DNA of 64,000 bases from Flavobacteriales bacterium (GCA_016712535.1 JADJQW010000002.1:992001-1056000); one strand, 5' to 3'; positions 9,862 through 18,820 are shown, counted from the first letter of the stretch. Translations and numbers: made by a program. The notes: generated by a model from the sequence alone, not told the origin.

Positions 9862-10704
9862 ATGCGCACTTCATCCATCGGGGCCCTTGCCGCCCTCTGC
9901 TTCGCCCTTGCATTCAGCGCTTGCAAGCGCGGCAACGATATTCCGGTGCTCACGGTATCGCCTAGTTCACCAGTGATCGCCGTGACCTCAGGGAATGTTG
10001 TTGCTTTCCGGATCTTGGGCAGTTCAGACAAATCCTCGTTGAGCCGACTGACCATTACCTCGAAGCGCGACAACGATTTCACGGTCACGGTTGTCGATAC
10101 CAGCCTATCGGGGAGTGCCTTCAGCTGGGATTGGGAATACGAAGTGCCGCACGCTGCAGCCGCTTACTCCACCAAGCTCACATTCGACCTCTACGAGGAG
10201 GATGGAGACCGGATGTCGGCGCGTCGAACACTCAGCGTGAGCTTGGGCGCCACGTTGCTCACGGAGACCACAGGGCATCAACTCTATTCCCGCAACTCCG
10301 CGATCCAAGGTGAATCGGCCTTCGACTTGGAAGAGCGCGTGCCCGTGCTCTACACGGTCGATAGCACACGCCGCGATATCCAGGATAACCCTGCCTCAGC
10401 CTCGGATACCCAACTCAGCCGTTCCTGGATCTCGCCCGCTGGCGGCCGCATGGTTCGGTTCAACGGCTTCGATTACGCCAATGCCACGAACGTGAGCGTG
10501 CGCAATGCCTTCAATTCGGGTGTGCCATTGGAGGAGATGAGCAGCATCGCGGTGAATGATATCATCATCGTCCGCTTGGGGAGCTTACCGGCGAATGTGA
10601 GCCATTACGCCCTCATCCGCATCACCGACATCCTGGATGTGGATGGAACGGCCGACAACGACCGCTACACCTTCAACCTGAAGTGGGCGGTCTTCACGGA
10701 GTAG
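9862..10704 (+). CDS. Predicted lipoprotein, unknown function
   Basis: A 280-residue protein with signal MRTSSIGALAALCFALAFSA and lipobox SAC (Cys 21). The mature part looks like two beta-sandwich domains: an Ig-like first half (VLTVSPSSPVIAVTSGNVV) and a second half with LLTETTGHQLYS and DTQLSRSW. No catalytic motif is visible and no family recognised. Start choice: the ATG at 9862 gives the signal peptide; an in-frame codon at 9835 lies within the terminator. It runs into the nnr gene with 9 bases between. Confidence 0.7.
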   Translation: MRTSSIGALAALCFALAFSACKRGNDIPVLTVSPSSPVIAVTSGNVVAFRILGSSDKSSLSRLTITSKRDNDFTVTVVDTSLSGSAFSWDWEYEVPHAAAAYSTKLTFDLYEEDGDRMSARRTLSVSLGATLLTETTGHQLYSRNSAIQGESAFDLEERVPVLYTVDSTRRDIQDNPASASDTQLSRSWISPAGGRMVRFNGFDYANATNVSVRNAFNSGVPLEEMSSIAVNDIIIVRLGSLPANVSHYALIRITDILDVDGTADNDRYTFNLKWAVFTE

Positions 10705-10713
10705 CCCTGCGCC

Positions 10714-12261
10714 ATGGTCCCCGTCCTCAGCCCGCAGGCCATCCGCGAGGCCGATGCATGGACCATAGCCAATGAGCCGATTTCATCGCAAGCGCTGATG
10801 CAGCGGGCCGCGGCCGCATGCGCGGATCGGTTGGTCAGCGCCTTAGCGAAAGGGCGATTCGGTACGGTGCGCTCCGTGCTTGTGGTGGCCGGAATGGGGA
10901 ACAATGGGGGTGATGGACTGGCCCTTTCCGTCTTATTGAAGCGTGCGGGCTACGCGGTTGCAGTTGTGCGCATTGCCCATCGGGCGGAACCAGCCTCCGA
11001 CAACCGCTTGGAGGCGATCAATTCCAAGGACGCCGGCGTGCAGCTGGTCGATTGCAGCGCTGCCGAGCATCTCCGGCGAATTGAGGAGGATCTGGTCATC
11101 GACGCTTTGTTCGGCACCGGCTTGAATGCCCCGCTGGATGGATTGGCCTTGGAAGCGGTGCAATGGATGAACGCGAGCCGCAAGCCCATCGTGTCCATTG
11201 ATATGCCCTCGGGCCTATTCGCCGAATCGAACGCTCTGAATGGCCTGCAGGGAGTCACGCGGGCATCGCTTACGCTCACCCTCGAAGTGCCCAAACTGAG
11301 CCTGCTGCTCCCGGAGAACGATGAGTTCGTTGGGGATTGGGAGCTGGTACCGATCGGCTTGGATGCCGGGTTCGTTCGATCGAGGACCACGCCATACCAT
11401 GTGCTCCAAGCCGCGGATGCACGGTCGTTGATCCGTCCTCGTCCGCGATTCGCGCACAAAGGCAGCTTCGGGCATGCACTGCTCATGGGCGGATCGCCAG
11501 GCAGGATGGGCGCGATGGTGCTGGCCACGCGGGCTGCATTGCGCAGCGGCGCCGGTCTGGTTACAGCCGCTGTTCCAGAAGCTGGCGTTCCCATCCTTCA
11601 AGCTGCGGCTCCGGAAGCAATGTGTGCTCTTGGCTGTGGTAGTGAATGGCTTGCTGAGCTACCAGACCTCACGGCTCATGCAGCGATCGGTGCTGGGCCG
11701 GGAATGGGCATGCATGCGGCCACGGCCTCGGCCCTGCGCCGATTGATTGAGCGAACTGCCGTGCCGCTGGTGCTCGATGCCGATGCGCTCAACCTGTTGG
11801 CCGCGCATCGTGAGCTGTTGAAGTCGATTCCGGACCGCGCCGTGCTCACGCCCCACACGAAGGAGTTCGAGCGGCTCGCCGGACGCGCATTCGCAACTGG
11901 TTACGATCGGCTTCAAGCTGCACGTGAGGCCGCCCAAGCCTGGCGTTGCACGATTGTGCTGAAGGGCGCTTTCACGGCCATTTGCTCGCCGGAGGGCCAT
12001 GTGCGCTTCAATACCACCGGTAATCCGGGCATGGCCAAAGGCGGCAGCGGCGATGCGCTCACCGGGCTCCTCACCGGATTGCTCGCACAGGGCTATTCAA
12101 CGATAGATGCGGCGACACTGGGGGTGTATCTGCATGGCCTCGCCGGTGACCTGGCTGCGAATCGGCTCGGGCAGCATGCAATGACCTCGATGGACCTGGT
12201 ATTGGAGCTTCCAGCTGCTTGGTTAAGAGTACAAGGTGGATCGGTTGGAGTTGAGGCTTGA
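10714..12261 (+). CDS. nnr: Bifunctional NAD(P)H-hydrate epimerase / ADP-dependent NAD(P)H-hydrate dehydratase
   Basis: Repairs hydrated NADH and NADPH: the N-terminal YjeF/NnrE domain (about residues 1-215) epimerises the hydrate and the C-terminal NnrD domain (about 225-505) dehydrates it using ADP. Seen in the first half: ISSQALMQRAAAACADRL and the phosphate-binding VVAGMGNNGGDGLALSVLL. In the second half: HKGSFGHALLMGGSPGRMGA, LDADALNLLA, LTPHTKEFERL and the ADP-site motif NTTGNPGMAKGGSGDALTG. 515 residues fits the fused bacterial form. A bidirectional terminator follows the stop. Confidence 0.95.
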   Translation: MVPVLSPQAIREADAWTIANEPISSQALMQRAAAACADRLVSALAKGRFGTVRSVLVVAGMGNNGGDGLALSVLLKRAGYAVAVVRIAHRAEPASDNRLEAINSKDAGVQLVDCSAAEHLRRIEEDLVIDALFGTGLNAPLDGLALEAVQWMNASRKPIVSIDMPSGLFAESNALNGLQGVTRASLTLTLEVPKLSLLLPENDEFVGDWELVPIGLDAGFVRSRTTPYHVLQAADARSLIRPRPRFAHKGSFGHALLMGGSPGRMGAMVLATRAALRSGAGLVTAAVPEAGVPILQAAAPEAMCALGCGSEWLAELPDLTAHAAIGAGPGMGMHAATASALRRLIERTAVPLVLDADALNLLAAHRELLKSIPDRAVLTPHTKEFERLAGRAFATGYDRLQAAREAAQAWRCTIVLKGAFTAICSPEGHVRFNTTGNPGMAKGGSGDALTGLLTGLLAQGYSTIDAATLGVYLHGLAGDLAANRLGQHAMTSMDLVLELPAAWLRVQGGSVGVEA

Positions 12262-12278
12262 TGGCGGCCCAGCTAAAG

Positions 12279-12314
12279 GCGAGAGCCCCACGGCTACCGT
12301 GGGGCTCTCGCTTG
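12279..12314. terminator. Bidirectional terminator between convergent nnr and the CsgG-like gene
   Basis: 15-base perfect inverted repeat (12279-12293 and 12297-12311, GCGAGAGCCCCACGG) with a 3-base loop, flanked by AGCTAAA on one side and CTT on the other. It lies exactly between two converging genes. Confidence 0.85.
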
Positions 12315-12329
12315 TAGAGGATGTGAGAA

Positions 12330-13292
12330 TCAATTCCCCTTGCCCTCGAGCGCGCACTGGCTTTTAGCCTTGTCGAATGCTTCTTTGTAATCGTCGGAAT
12401 CGGCATTCGCCAAATAGGCTTCCTTGAAAAGCGCCAAGGCTTCCTTGCACTGTCCCTGGGCAAGTAGGATAAGTCCATAGTTGTACGTGGCCTTGTGCTT
12501 TGCTGCAGGCTTGAGTTCACGGGCCTGCACCTCTTTGATGATGCGCACCGCCTCCTCCGGTTCATCGATATTGGCACGCGCCACAGCGCTCTCCAGGTCC
12601 TTCTTGAAGCTGGGGTCGCTCTTCAGCTTGATGATCTCCGTTGTTTCGCAAGGGTTCACCATGCAATCGAATTTCGCCGCCCAATCGTTCAAGGCGTTCA
12701 TCTGCATCACTGAATGTTGGGGACTTCCGGGTGTGAAAGCCACACCGACTTTCGAATCCTTGATGCTGGTTTCAATCGGGAATTGATCGATGGTGGCGCC
12801 GGTTTTCGGGTCGATAAGCATTACGTTAACCGTTAGCACGTAGTATGTGGTGTTCACGGCGATTCGCATGCCGCTTGGCATCCTCGAGTTGTTGTTCGAG
12901 TTCGAGACCTGGTCCTGCTGCACGCGGCCAACAAGCATCAAGTCTGCTCCGATGAGCTTGCCCAATTGCACAGCCGTTGATTCATCGAAGGCGCCACTGT
13001 GCTGGATTTTCTGCTCCTTCATGATGCCCTCTAGCCGGTTCCGGTCAAAGACCGTGAACTGCGTGGGTTGCTTGAAGAATGCTTGACCGACTTTTTCAGA
13101 GATATCCAGCGCCCTAGGTGTGACGGTTCGGTCCTGCCCGACGAAGTCCCCGATCGCGATCTTGTGGTACTTCGACCAATCACGGGCCGCGTTCGTCTTG
13201 AGTTTGATCGGGAGCTCCAGCTCTTGCGCGGCTGCCGGTGATGCGAGCACCGCAAGGGATGCGGCAAAGGATGCGTGCAATAGGCGTTTCAT
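12330..13292 (-). CDS. Secreted CsgG/HfaB-like protein with C-terminal TPR-type helices
   Basis: A 320-residue protein with signal peptide MKRLLHASFAASLAVLASPAAAQ and no lipobox. Residues about 40-200 resemble the CsgG/LpoB-type domain: KIAIGDFVGQDRTV, TVFDRNRLEGIMKEQ, QLGKLIGADLMLVGRV and the strand YYVLTVNVMLIDPKTGATI. Residues about 225-310 are helical with a TPR-like pattern (ATYNYGLILLAQGQCKEALALFKEAY). CsgG proper is a lipoprotein pore for curli; here there is no lipobox and no curli gene nearby, so an envelope adaptor role is as likely. It is a single-gene unit with a strong two-element promoter. Confidence 0.7.
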   Translation of the reverse strand: MKRLLHASFAASLAVLASPAAAQELELPIKLKTNAARDWSKYHKIAIGDFVGQDRTVTPRALDISEKVGQAFFKQPTQFTVFDRNRLEGIMKEQKIQHSGAFDESTAVQLGKLIGADLMLVGRVQQDQVSNSNNNSRMPSGMRIAVNTTYYVLTVNVMLIDPKTGATIDQFPIETSIKDSKVGVAFTPGSPQHSVMQMNALNDWAAKFDCMVNPCETTEIIKLKSDPSFKKDLESAVARANIDEPEEAVRIIKEVQARELKPAAKHKATYNYGLILLAQGQCKEALALFKEAYLANADSDDYKEAFDKAKSQCALEGKGN

Positions 13293-13344
13293 GGCTAGGT
13301 TGGGTTTGGTTGGTGGTTCAAGGTGGCATTGCCAAGGGTCATGC

Positions 13345-13374
13345 CAAACATAAAAACACTGAACGATTGCACAA
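13345..13374 (-). promoter_or_regulatory. Two-element promoter for the CsgG-like gene
   Basis: On the minus strand: TTG (13374-13372), 19-base spacer, TATGTTTG (13352-13345). The leader to the ATG at 13292 would be about 45 bases and contains a GGTTGGGTTTGGTTGG run. Confidence 0.75.
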
Positions 13375-13426
13375 GTTGTGATTGCGGGATTCCCGCGCCG
13401 CTGTAGGCCCCGACGTGTTACCGTCG

Positions 13427-14572
13427 TCAGCCCTTGAGCACCTGCCGGCTGATCACCAGCTTCTGGATCTCACTGGTTCCTTCACCTATCGTGCAGAGCT
13501 TGCTGTCGCGGTAGAACTTCTCCACCGGGAAATCCTTCGTGTAGCCGTAGCCGCCGTGGATCTGCACGGCCTCATTGCTGGCCCACACGGCTACCTCGCT
13601 GGCATAGTACTTCGCCATGGCGCTCTCCTTGGTCATCTTCTTCCCGCGGTTCTTGAGGTCGGCGGCTTGCAGGGTGAGCAGCTCGGCGGCCTCAATGCGC
13701 GTGGCCATGTCGGCGAGCTTGAAGGCGATGGCTTGGAAGTTCGCGATGGGCTGTCCGAATTGCTCGCGCTCCTTGGCGTACTTCACGCTGGCCTCGTACG
13801 CCCCTTTCGCGATGCCGAGGCTGAGCGCTGCGATGCTGATGCGGCCGCCGTCGAGGATCTTCATGGCTTGCTGGAATCCTTCTCCCACATTGCCTAGCAC
13901 GTTCGCCTCAGGAATGCGGCATTCCTCGAATATCACTTCAGCGGTCTCGCTGGCACGCATGCCCAGCTTGTTCTCCTTCTTGCCTGCCTTCAAGCCAGGC
14001 GTGCCGCGTTCCACCACGAAGGCGGTCATGCCCTTGCTGTCGAGCAGCTCGCCGGTGCGCGCGATCACAACCACCGCATCGCTGCTGATGCCATGCGTGA
14101 TCCAGCATTTGGTGCCGTTGAGCACCCATTCGTTGCCTTCTTGCCGCGCCGTGCATTTCATGCGCATGGCGTCGCTGCCGGTGTTGGGCTCAGTGAGGGC
14201 CCAAGCGCCGATCCATTCGCCGGTGGCGAGCTTGGGCAGCCAGCGGCGCTTCTGCTCATCGTTAGCGAAATAGAGGATGTGACCCGTGCAGAGGCTGTTG
14301 TGCGCGGCCACGCTCAGGCCCACGCTGCCGCAGATCTTGGCGACCTCCACGATGGTGCTGATGTACTCGTAGTAGCCCAGGCCTGCACCACCGTATTCCT
14401 CCGGCACCAGCACGCCTAGCATGCCGGCAGGGCCGAAGTGGTTCCGGAAGAGGTCCTTGGGGAAGTGCTGGCTCTCGTCCCAATCCATCAGGTTCGGGCG
14501 CAGCTCGCGTTCGCACAAGTCGCGCACGGCTTGCGCGATCATGGTCTGGCTCTCGGTAGTGGCGAATTCCAT
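13427..14572 (-). CDS. Acyl-CoA dehydrogenase
   Basis: An FAD enzyme making the 2,3-double bond in acyl-CoA, passing electrons to ETF. 381 residues, the standard length. Visible: ALTEPNTGSDAMRMKCTA (FAD-binding loop), WVLNGTKCWITHG, the helical C-terminal domain, IHGGYGYTKDFPVEKFYRD, and GEGTSEIQ, whose Glu is the usual catalytic base in short-chain/butyryl-type enzymes. It is the last gene of the leftward unit that begins with the NSS transporter and lies 5 bases after apt. Together with the hydroxyacyl-CoA dehydrogenase at 3.3-4.2 kb it suggests short-chain or branched acyl-CoA oxidation (inference). Confidence 0.95.
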   Translation of the reverse strand: MEFATTESQTMIAQAVRDLCERELRPNLMDWDESQHFPKDLFRNHFGPAGMLGVLVPEEYGGAGLGYYEYISTIVEVAKICGSVGLSVAAHNSLCTGHILYFANDEQKRRWLPKLATGEWIGAWALTEPNTGSDAMRMKCTARQEGNEWVLNGTKCWITHGISSDAVVVIARTGELLDSKGMTAFVVERGTPGLKAGKKENKLGMRASETAEVIFEECRIPEANVLGNVGEGFQQAMKILDGGRISIAALSLGIAKGAYEASVKYAKEREQFGQPIANFQAIAFKLADMATRIEAAELLTLQAADLKNRGKKMTKESAMAKYYASEVAVWASNEAVQIHGGYGYTKDFPVEKFYRDSKLCTIGEGTSEIQKLVISRQVLKG

Positions 14573-14577
14573 CGGTG

Positions 14578-15111
14578 TCAGTAGGTGAGCAAGGTAACCA
14601 CCTTGGTATTGTACGATTCGAGCTTCCGCATGCCGTGCAGGAAGCTCAGTTCGATCAAGAAGGAGAAACCGGCCAGGGTGCCCCCCTGCATGCGGACCAA
14701 CTCAGCTGCTGCTGTAGCGGTGCCGCCTGTTGCCAAGAGATCATCATGCACCAGGACGCGCATGCCGGGCTTCACGCTATCGACGTGCATCTCCACTTCC
14801 GCGCTTCCATACTCCAGGTCATACTTGTGGCTCACGGTCTTCCAAGGGAGCTTGCCTTTCTTTCGAACGGTGAGGAAAGGAACGCCGAGGGAGAGGGCGA
14901 GTGGCATCCCGAAGAGGAAGCCGCGGCTCTCGATCCCGGCTATGGCATCGATGGGCACGTCCTGCAAACGCTCCCGGAAGCCTTCGGTGATGGCGCGGCA
15001 GAGCAGCGGGTCCTCGAGGACAGGAGTGATGTCTCGGAAGAGGATGCCGGGCTTCGGGAAATCGGGCACCGCCCGTATGGCGGCCTCGAGGCGTTGCTGC
15101 AGGGCGCTCAC
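14578..15111 (-). CDS. apt: Adenine phosphoribosyltransferase
   Basis: Salvages adenine to AMP using PRPP. 177 residues, typical. The N-terminal PDFPKPGILFRDITPVLEDP segment, the ESRGFLFGMPLALSLGVPF loop and the PRPP-binding signature VLVHDDLLATGGTATAAAEL are all intact. Its ATG overlaps the stop of the upstream helix-hairpin-helix gene by 4 bases (ATGA), and the acyl-CoA dehydrogenase gene follows after 5 bases, so the three are one transcript. Confidence 0.97.
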   Translation of the reverse strand: MSALQQRLEAAIRAVPDFPKPGILFRDITPVLEDPLLCRAITEGFRERLQDVPIDAIAGIESRGFLFGMPLALSLGVPFLTVRKKGKLPWKTVSHKYDLEYGSAEVEMHVDSVKPGMRVLVHDDLLATGGTATAAAELVRMQGGTLAGFSFLIELSFLHGMRKLESYNTKVVTLLTY

Positions 15112-16094
15112 TCCACGCTGAGGTAGGGCGCAAGTTTACGGTAGAGGTCCTCATCGATCAGGTGCATGCCCTTGATTGCGGCCACTTCCGCGAACCGGCC
15201 GTGATGCTGGCGGTAGGCGATGATGGGTTTGGCCAGCTTCCATCGGATATAGGGATGCGCGGCGAGGTCCTCCACGGTGCATGTGTTCAATGGGATGCGA
15301 CGGATCAGCAACGTGTCCACCGCGAGCAGCTCTTTCAGCCGTGCCACGGCGTCCGGCTTATCCTTCAGCACATAAACCTCTGAGAGCTGGTCGAGGGAAT
15401 GGTAGCCCCCCAGGCTCTCGCGGTATTTGGTGATCCCCCGTGCGAATGCCGGCCCGATGCCGGGGAGTGCGATCAGTGCGTTGGTGTCCGCACTGTTCAC
15501 CTCCAGCTTGACATGGGCACGTCGTGCCTCGCGCGATTCATTCTGACGGGGTGGGAAGGTCCTTGCGCTATCGCGCCCAGGCCACTCGTTTCGTGGCTGG
15601 TACCGCTCACGCTTCGGTGCACTGTCAGGCAGGAGGATGAAAGGCTTGAGGCGGTCATAGACATCGGGCTTGATGGTGTACATCCGGGCCACATCCGATT
15701 TGGTCCTGAAGCGGCCGCCTTTGGCCCGGTACCGTTCGATGGAAGCCGCTTGCTTCGGTGAGAGCCCGAGCCGCTGCCAGTCCTCCACGCTGATCGTATT
15801 CGGGTCGAAAGGGAATGTCTCGGAGGGAGCGGCTTCAGGCTCGTTGCGCGCTGAATCACGCGCGGCCATCCAAGCTTCCATCTCGTTGCGCAGCGGCTCG
15901 AGATCCGAAGCGTCGGGCTTGTAGTGAAGGCGGTAATAGTAGAATGCCCCTGCTGCGATCAGGAGCAGCACCATCATCATGGCGTTGCCGCGCCTCTCCG
16001 CCTTGTGCAGGTGCAGCAGATCCTTCAGCTGCTCCTTGAAGGGCCTGCTGGCGAACTCTTGCCGCTCCTGCTCACGTTCTTGAGGGGAGGCCAT
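15108..16094 (-). CDS. Membrane-anchored helix-hairpin-helix (ComEA-like) protein
   Basis: A 328-residue protein with one membrane segment near residues 39-57 (AMMMVLLLIAAGAFYYYRL) after a basic/charged cytoplasmic N-terminus, then several helix-hairpin-helix units: SVEDWQRLGLSPKQAASIER, NSADTNALIALPGIGPAFA and TVEDLAAHPYIRWKLAKPII. HhH domains bind DNA backbone without sequence specificity. The topology resembles ComEA (DNA uptake across the envelope) but is longer with four or so HhH units, as common in Bacteroidota; a competence role is inferred only. The gene sits between the MetS-like subunit and apt. Confidence 0.85.
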   Translation of the reverse strand: MASPQEREQERQEFASRPFKEQLKDLLHLHKAERRGNAMMMVLLLIAAGAFYYYRLHYKPDASDLEPLRNEMEAWMAARDSARNEPEAAPSETFPFDPNTISVEDWQRLGLSPKQAASIERYRAKGGRFRTKSDVARMYTIKPDVYDRLKPFILLPDSAPKRERYQPRNEWPGRDSARTFPPRQNESREARRAHVKLEVNSADTNALIALPGIGPAFARGITKYRESLGGYHSLDQLSEVYVLKDKPDAVARLKELLAVDTLLIRRIPLNTCTVEDLAAHPYIRWKLAKPIIAYRQHHGRFAEVAAIKGMHLIDEDLYRKLAPYLSVE

Positions 16095-16104
16095 GGCAAT
16101 GGCA

Positions 16105-16248
16105 TCAGCGTGGGTCGTCGTCGTTCTCCGAGTAGCTGTCCGGCTCGGGCTTGGGCTTGGCGGTGAGCATGCGGAAGAAGAAATAGGCAGTGATGGCGGT
16201 GACGCTGCACACAGCGATGAGCATCAAGGTGAGCGCTTCGGTTTTCAT
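16105..16248 (-). CDS. MetS-like small subunit of the NSS transporter
   Basis: A 47-residue protein, MKTEALTLMLIAVCSVTAIT then a short aromatic stretch YFFFRML and a charged tail ending ENDDDPR. It has one membrane helix (about residues 6-27). The ATG at 16248 overlaps the stop of the NSS transporter gene (ATGA, 16245-16248). In Corynebacterium glutamicum the tiny MetS protein is needed by the NSS methionine/alanine transporter MetP; position and architecture match that pairing. The assignment rests on context and topology, not on a motif. Confidence 0.7.
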   Translation of the reverse strand: MKTEALTLMLIAVCSVTAITAYFFFRMLTAKPKPEPDSYSENDDDPR

Positions 16249-17792
16249 GGGGTCACGCGGTCGAGTTGTGCCTTGCGTTTCAAGTAGGCCATGCGGACGA
16301 ACCAAGCGATGGCAAGGAAGAGCGCGATCAGGATGGCACGGCCAACCCAGACCTGCCATGGTACAGGCTTGGTGAGGTTTTCCCAGATGGTGGGCATCGA
16401 CTTGAAGAAGACGAAGCCCAGGAAGAGCGGCGTGACGAACTTGATGATGAACCTGAAGACAATGGGTATCTTGATATCAGCGCCATCGTTGATTTCCTTC
16501 CAACCCTTGTCCATCCCGAAGACCCAAGCGAAGAGGATGATCTCGAAGAGCGCGAACACCACCAGGCTCACGGTGCCTGCCCAGTAGTCGTACTCGTCGA
16601 ACACCCCCTCTTCGAACCAGATCACGCAGGGTAGTCCGAGAAGCAGCACGAGCAGGCCGAAGAACCAAGCGGCTGGCCTGTGCTTCCAGCCGAACTCGTC
16701 CTTCAAGAAGCCCATCACGGGCGTGCCCATGGCGAGCGAAGAGGTGATGCCGGCGAAGAAGAGCAGTCCGAACCAGCAGATGCCGGCCACAGCTGCGAGC
16801 CCTGGGCCCCACTGCGTGAACAGGTAGGGCAGCGTTCGGAAGCCCAGGCCCAATCCACCGGTCTGGGTCAGCTCAACCACCTTCTCGATGCCCAGGTAGC
16901 CGATGCTGATCGGGATGATGATGGCAGCTCCGAGCACGACTTCCACGAACTCATTCATCCAGCCCGCGGTCATGGCGTTCAGGGCGATATCGTCCTTCTT
17001 GCGCACATAGCTGGCGTAACAATGGATCGAGCCCATGCCCACGCTCAGCGTGAAGAAGATCTGCCCAGCGGCGGCGAGCCAGACCTTGCCGCTCCAGATG
17101 CTGCTGTAATCAGGTGTCCAGAGGAAATTCAACCCGAGGGTGCCATCGTTCACCGCGCCATGCTCACCGGCTTGGAGCGTGATGCCGCGCACCGCGAGGA
17201 AGATGCCGAACAAGATCAGCAGGGGCATGCCCACCTTGGCCACCTTCTCCACCCCGCCCTGCAAGCCGCGAGCGAGTATCCATGTATTGAGCGCCAGGCA
17301 GAGAACCCAGAACAGGATGGCCTCATAGGGAATGCCCGTGGTGGTGGTGCTCACATCCACATAGTTGCCGAAAAAGGAAGCCACCTCCTCGGCACTCTGC
17401 CCTTGGAAGGTGCCCACCACGCTGTGCCAGATGTAGCTCAGCGTCCAGCTTTCCAGGTAGCAGTAGTAAGAGGCCACCGCGAGGTTGGTGAATATGCCGA
17501 ACACGCCGATGTACTTCCATAGGGCGCGCTTCGGATCCATCTGGTGCAGGATGAAAGGCGTGCTGTGATGCCCATGGCGCCCGCCGAATCGGCCCATGCT
17601 CCATTCCACCCAGAGCAACGGAATGCCCATGAGCACGAAGCACACGAGGTAGGGGATGATGAAGGCGCCGCCGCCGTTCTGCACGGCCTGCACCGGGAAT
17701 CGCAGGAAGTTGCCGAGGCCTACGGCATTGCCGGCCATGGCCAGGACCAAACCGACACGGGAGCCCCAAGCTTCTTTTTGTGCGATCGCCAT
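16245..17792 (-). CDS. Neurotransmitter:sodium symporter (NSS) family amino-acid transporter
   Basis: A 515-residue Na+-coupled importer of the LeuT fold. The first transmembrane helix carries the family signature WGSRVGLVLAMAGNAVGLGN followed by FLRFP, which forms the Na+/substrate site, then GGGAFIIPYLVCFVLMGIPL in helix 2; about 11-12 hydrophobic segments follow. Helix 6-8 regions (FFTLSVGMGSIHCYASY, FAGITSSLAMG) are present. The ATG at 17792 is preferred over an upstream in-frame codon because helix 1 starts soon after. Substrate is unknown; methionine or alanine is suggested only by the small subunit gene. Confidence 0.92.
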   Translation of the reverse strand: MAIAQKEAWGSRVGLVLAMAGNAVGLGNFLRFPVQAVQNGGGAFIIPYLVCFVLMGIPLLWVEWSMGRFGGRHGHHSTPFILHQMDPKRALWKYIGVFGIFTNLAVASYYCYLESWTLSYIWHSVVGTFQGQSAEEVASFFGNYVDVSTTTTGIPYEAILFWVLCLALNTWILARGLQGGVEKVAKVGMPLLILFGIFLAVRGITLQAGEHGAVNDGTLGLNFLWTPDYSSIWSGKVWLAAAGQIFFTLSVGMGSIHCYASYVRKKDDIALNAMTAGWMNEFVEVVLGAAIIIPISIGYLGIEKVVELTQTGGLGLGFRTLPYLFTQWGPGLAAVAGICWFGLLFFAGITSSLAMGTPVMGFLKDEFGWKHRPAAWFFGLLVLLLGLPCVIWFEEGVFDEYDYWAGTVSLVVFALFEIILFAWVFGMDKGWKEINDGADIKIPIVFRFIIKFVTPLFLGFVFFKSMPTIWENLTKPVPWQVWVGRAILIALFLAIAWFVRMAYLKRKAQLDRVTP

Positions 17793-17897
17793 GCAACTGG
17801 GTTGAGGCTGGCCAATGTAGTCGGACTGCTGATAGGTTGTTCGTTGCCGGCGTTTCGTTGTCCGGATGGAACTCAACGAGCCTCCGAGAACCGATGA

Positions 17898-18803
17898 CTA
17901 ACCGCGCGCCAACTGCGCTGCCACCAAAGCGAGCCCCTCCTCGAAGCTGCGCGGCTTCCAGCCCAATACGTTCCGCGCCTTGTCAATCACGAAGCCGGTC
18001 TTCGGCGGACGTGCGGCTGGTTGGCCCAAAGTGTCGCTCTTCACCGGTGTCACAACGGAGGTGTCGAGCTTGAAGTAGGCGCCAACGCGCTGCACGAGTT
18101 CCAAGATGCTCATGCCATCTGGGCCGCTCAGGTGGTAGATGCCGGTGGCGCCTTGCTTGGCGATGCGGATGCAGCCATCAGCGAGGTCCTCGGCCAGCGT
18201 TGGCATGCGCCATTGATCGTCCACCACCTTGATCGGTTGGCCTTTCTCCAGTGCGCCTTTCGCCCAGAGGATCACGTTGCTCCGGCTCAGTCCTGGGGCC
18301 ACGCCGAACACGATGATGGTGCGCGCGATGCTCCACTTCGCGAGGCCTGATGTCATCACGAGGCGCTCGCCGTCCAGCTTGCTATGTCCATAGGCACTGA
18401 GCGGAGCTGGCGCATCCTCTTCGCGGTACGGGCCGTTCTTCCCATCAAAGATGAAGTCGGTGCTCAGGAAGATGAAGTGGCTGCCATGCAACTTGGCCGC
18501 TTCGATCAAGTTGTGCGTCGCGGTGATGTTCTGCAAGCGGCACGCTTCCGGGTCGGTCTCACAGGCATCTACGTTCGTCATCGCCGCGCCGTGGATCACC
18601 GCATCGGGACGTGTCGCCTCGAATACGCGATACACATCGGACTGGATGGTGTAATCAATGGCATGGTAGCGGTTGCCGAGCGGATCCGGTGTGCGGTCCG
18701 GCCCGCGTCCTGTGGCGATCAGCTCAACGCCCGCATCATCGCGCAAGGCGTCCACGAGTTTCTGCCCGAGCAGGCCGTTCGATCCAGTAACGAGGATGCG
18801 CAT
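17898..18803 (-). CDS. SDR-family NAD(P)-dependent reductase, dTDP-4-dehydrorhamnose reductase-like
   Basis: A 301-residue extended short-chain dehydrogenase. N-terminal cofactor motif TGSNGLLGQKLVDAL, the GAAMTNVDACETDPEAC segment typical of RmlD, the active-site YxxxK (AYGHSKLDGERLV) and the C-terminal WKPRSFEEGL element are seen. In the RmlD branch this makes dTDP-L-rhamnose, but no rmlA, B or C is nearby and many relatives act on other nucleotide sugars or on tRNA/metabolite substrates, so I leave the symbol empty. Confidence 0.82.
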   Translation of the reverse strand: MRILVTGSNGLLGQKLVDALRDDAGVELIATGRGPDRTPDPLGNRYHAIDYTIQSDVYRVFEATRPDAVIHGAAMTNVDACETDPEACRLQNITATHNLIEAAKLHGSHFIFLSTDFIFDGKNGPYREEDAPAPLSAYGHSKLDGERLVMTSGLAKWSIARTIIVFGVAPGLSRSNVILWAKGALEKGQPIKVVDDQWRMPTLAEDLADGCIRIAKQGATGIYHLSGPDGMSILELVQRVGAYFKLDTSVVTPVKSDTLGQPAARPPKTGFVIDKARNVLGWKPRSFEEGLALVAAQLARG

Positions 18804-18820
18804 GGGGAAAGGATGAGCGG

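Noticed and set aside
13299..13320. GGTTGGGTTTGGTTGG run as a third copy of the palindromic repeat
   Set aside because: Shares the GGTTGG words but has no inverted arm; kept only as a note on the leader of the CsgG-like gene.
17812..17819. TACATTGG on the minus strand as promoter of the NSS transporter gene
   Set aside because: Last positions do not fit TAnnTT(T/C)G and no -33 element is seen; the true promoter of this unit was not found.
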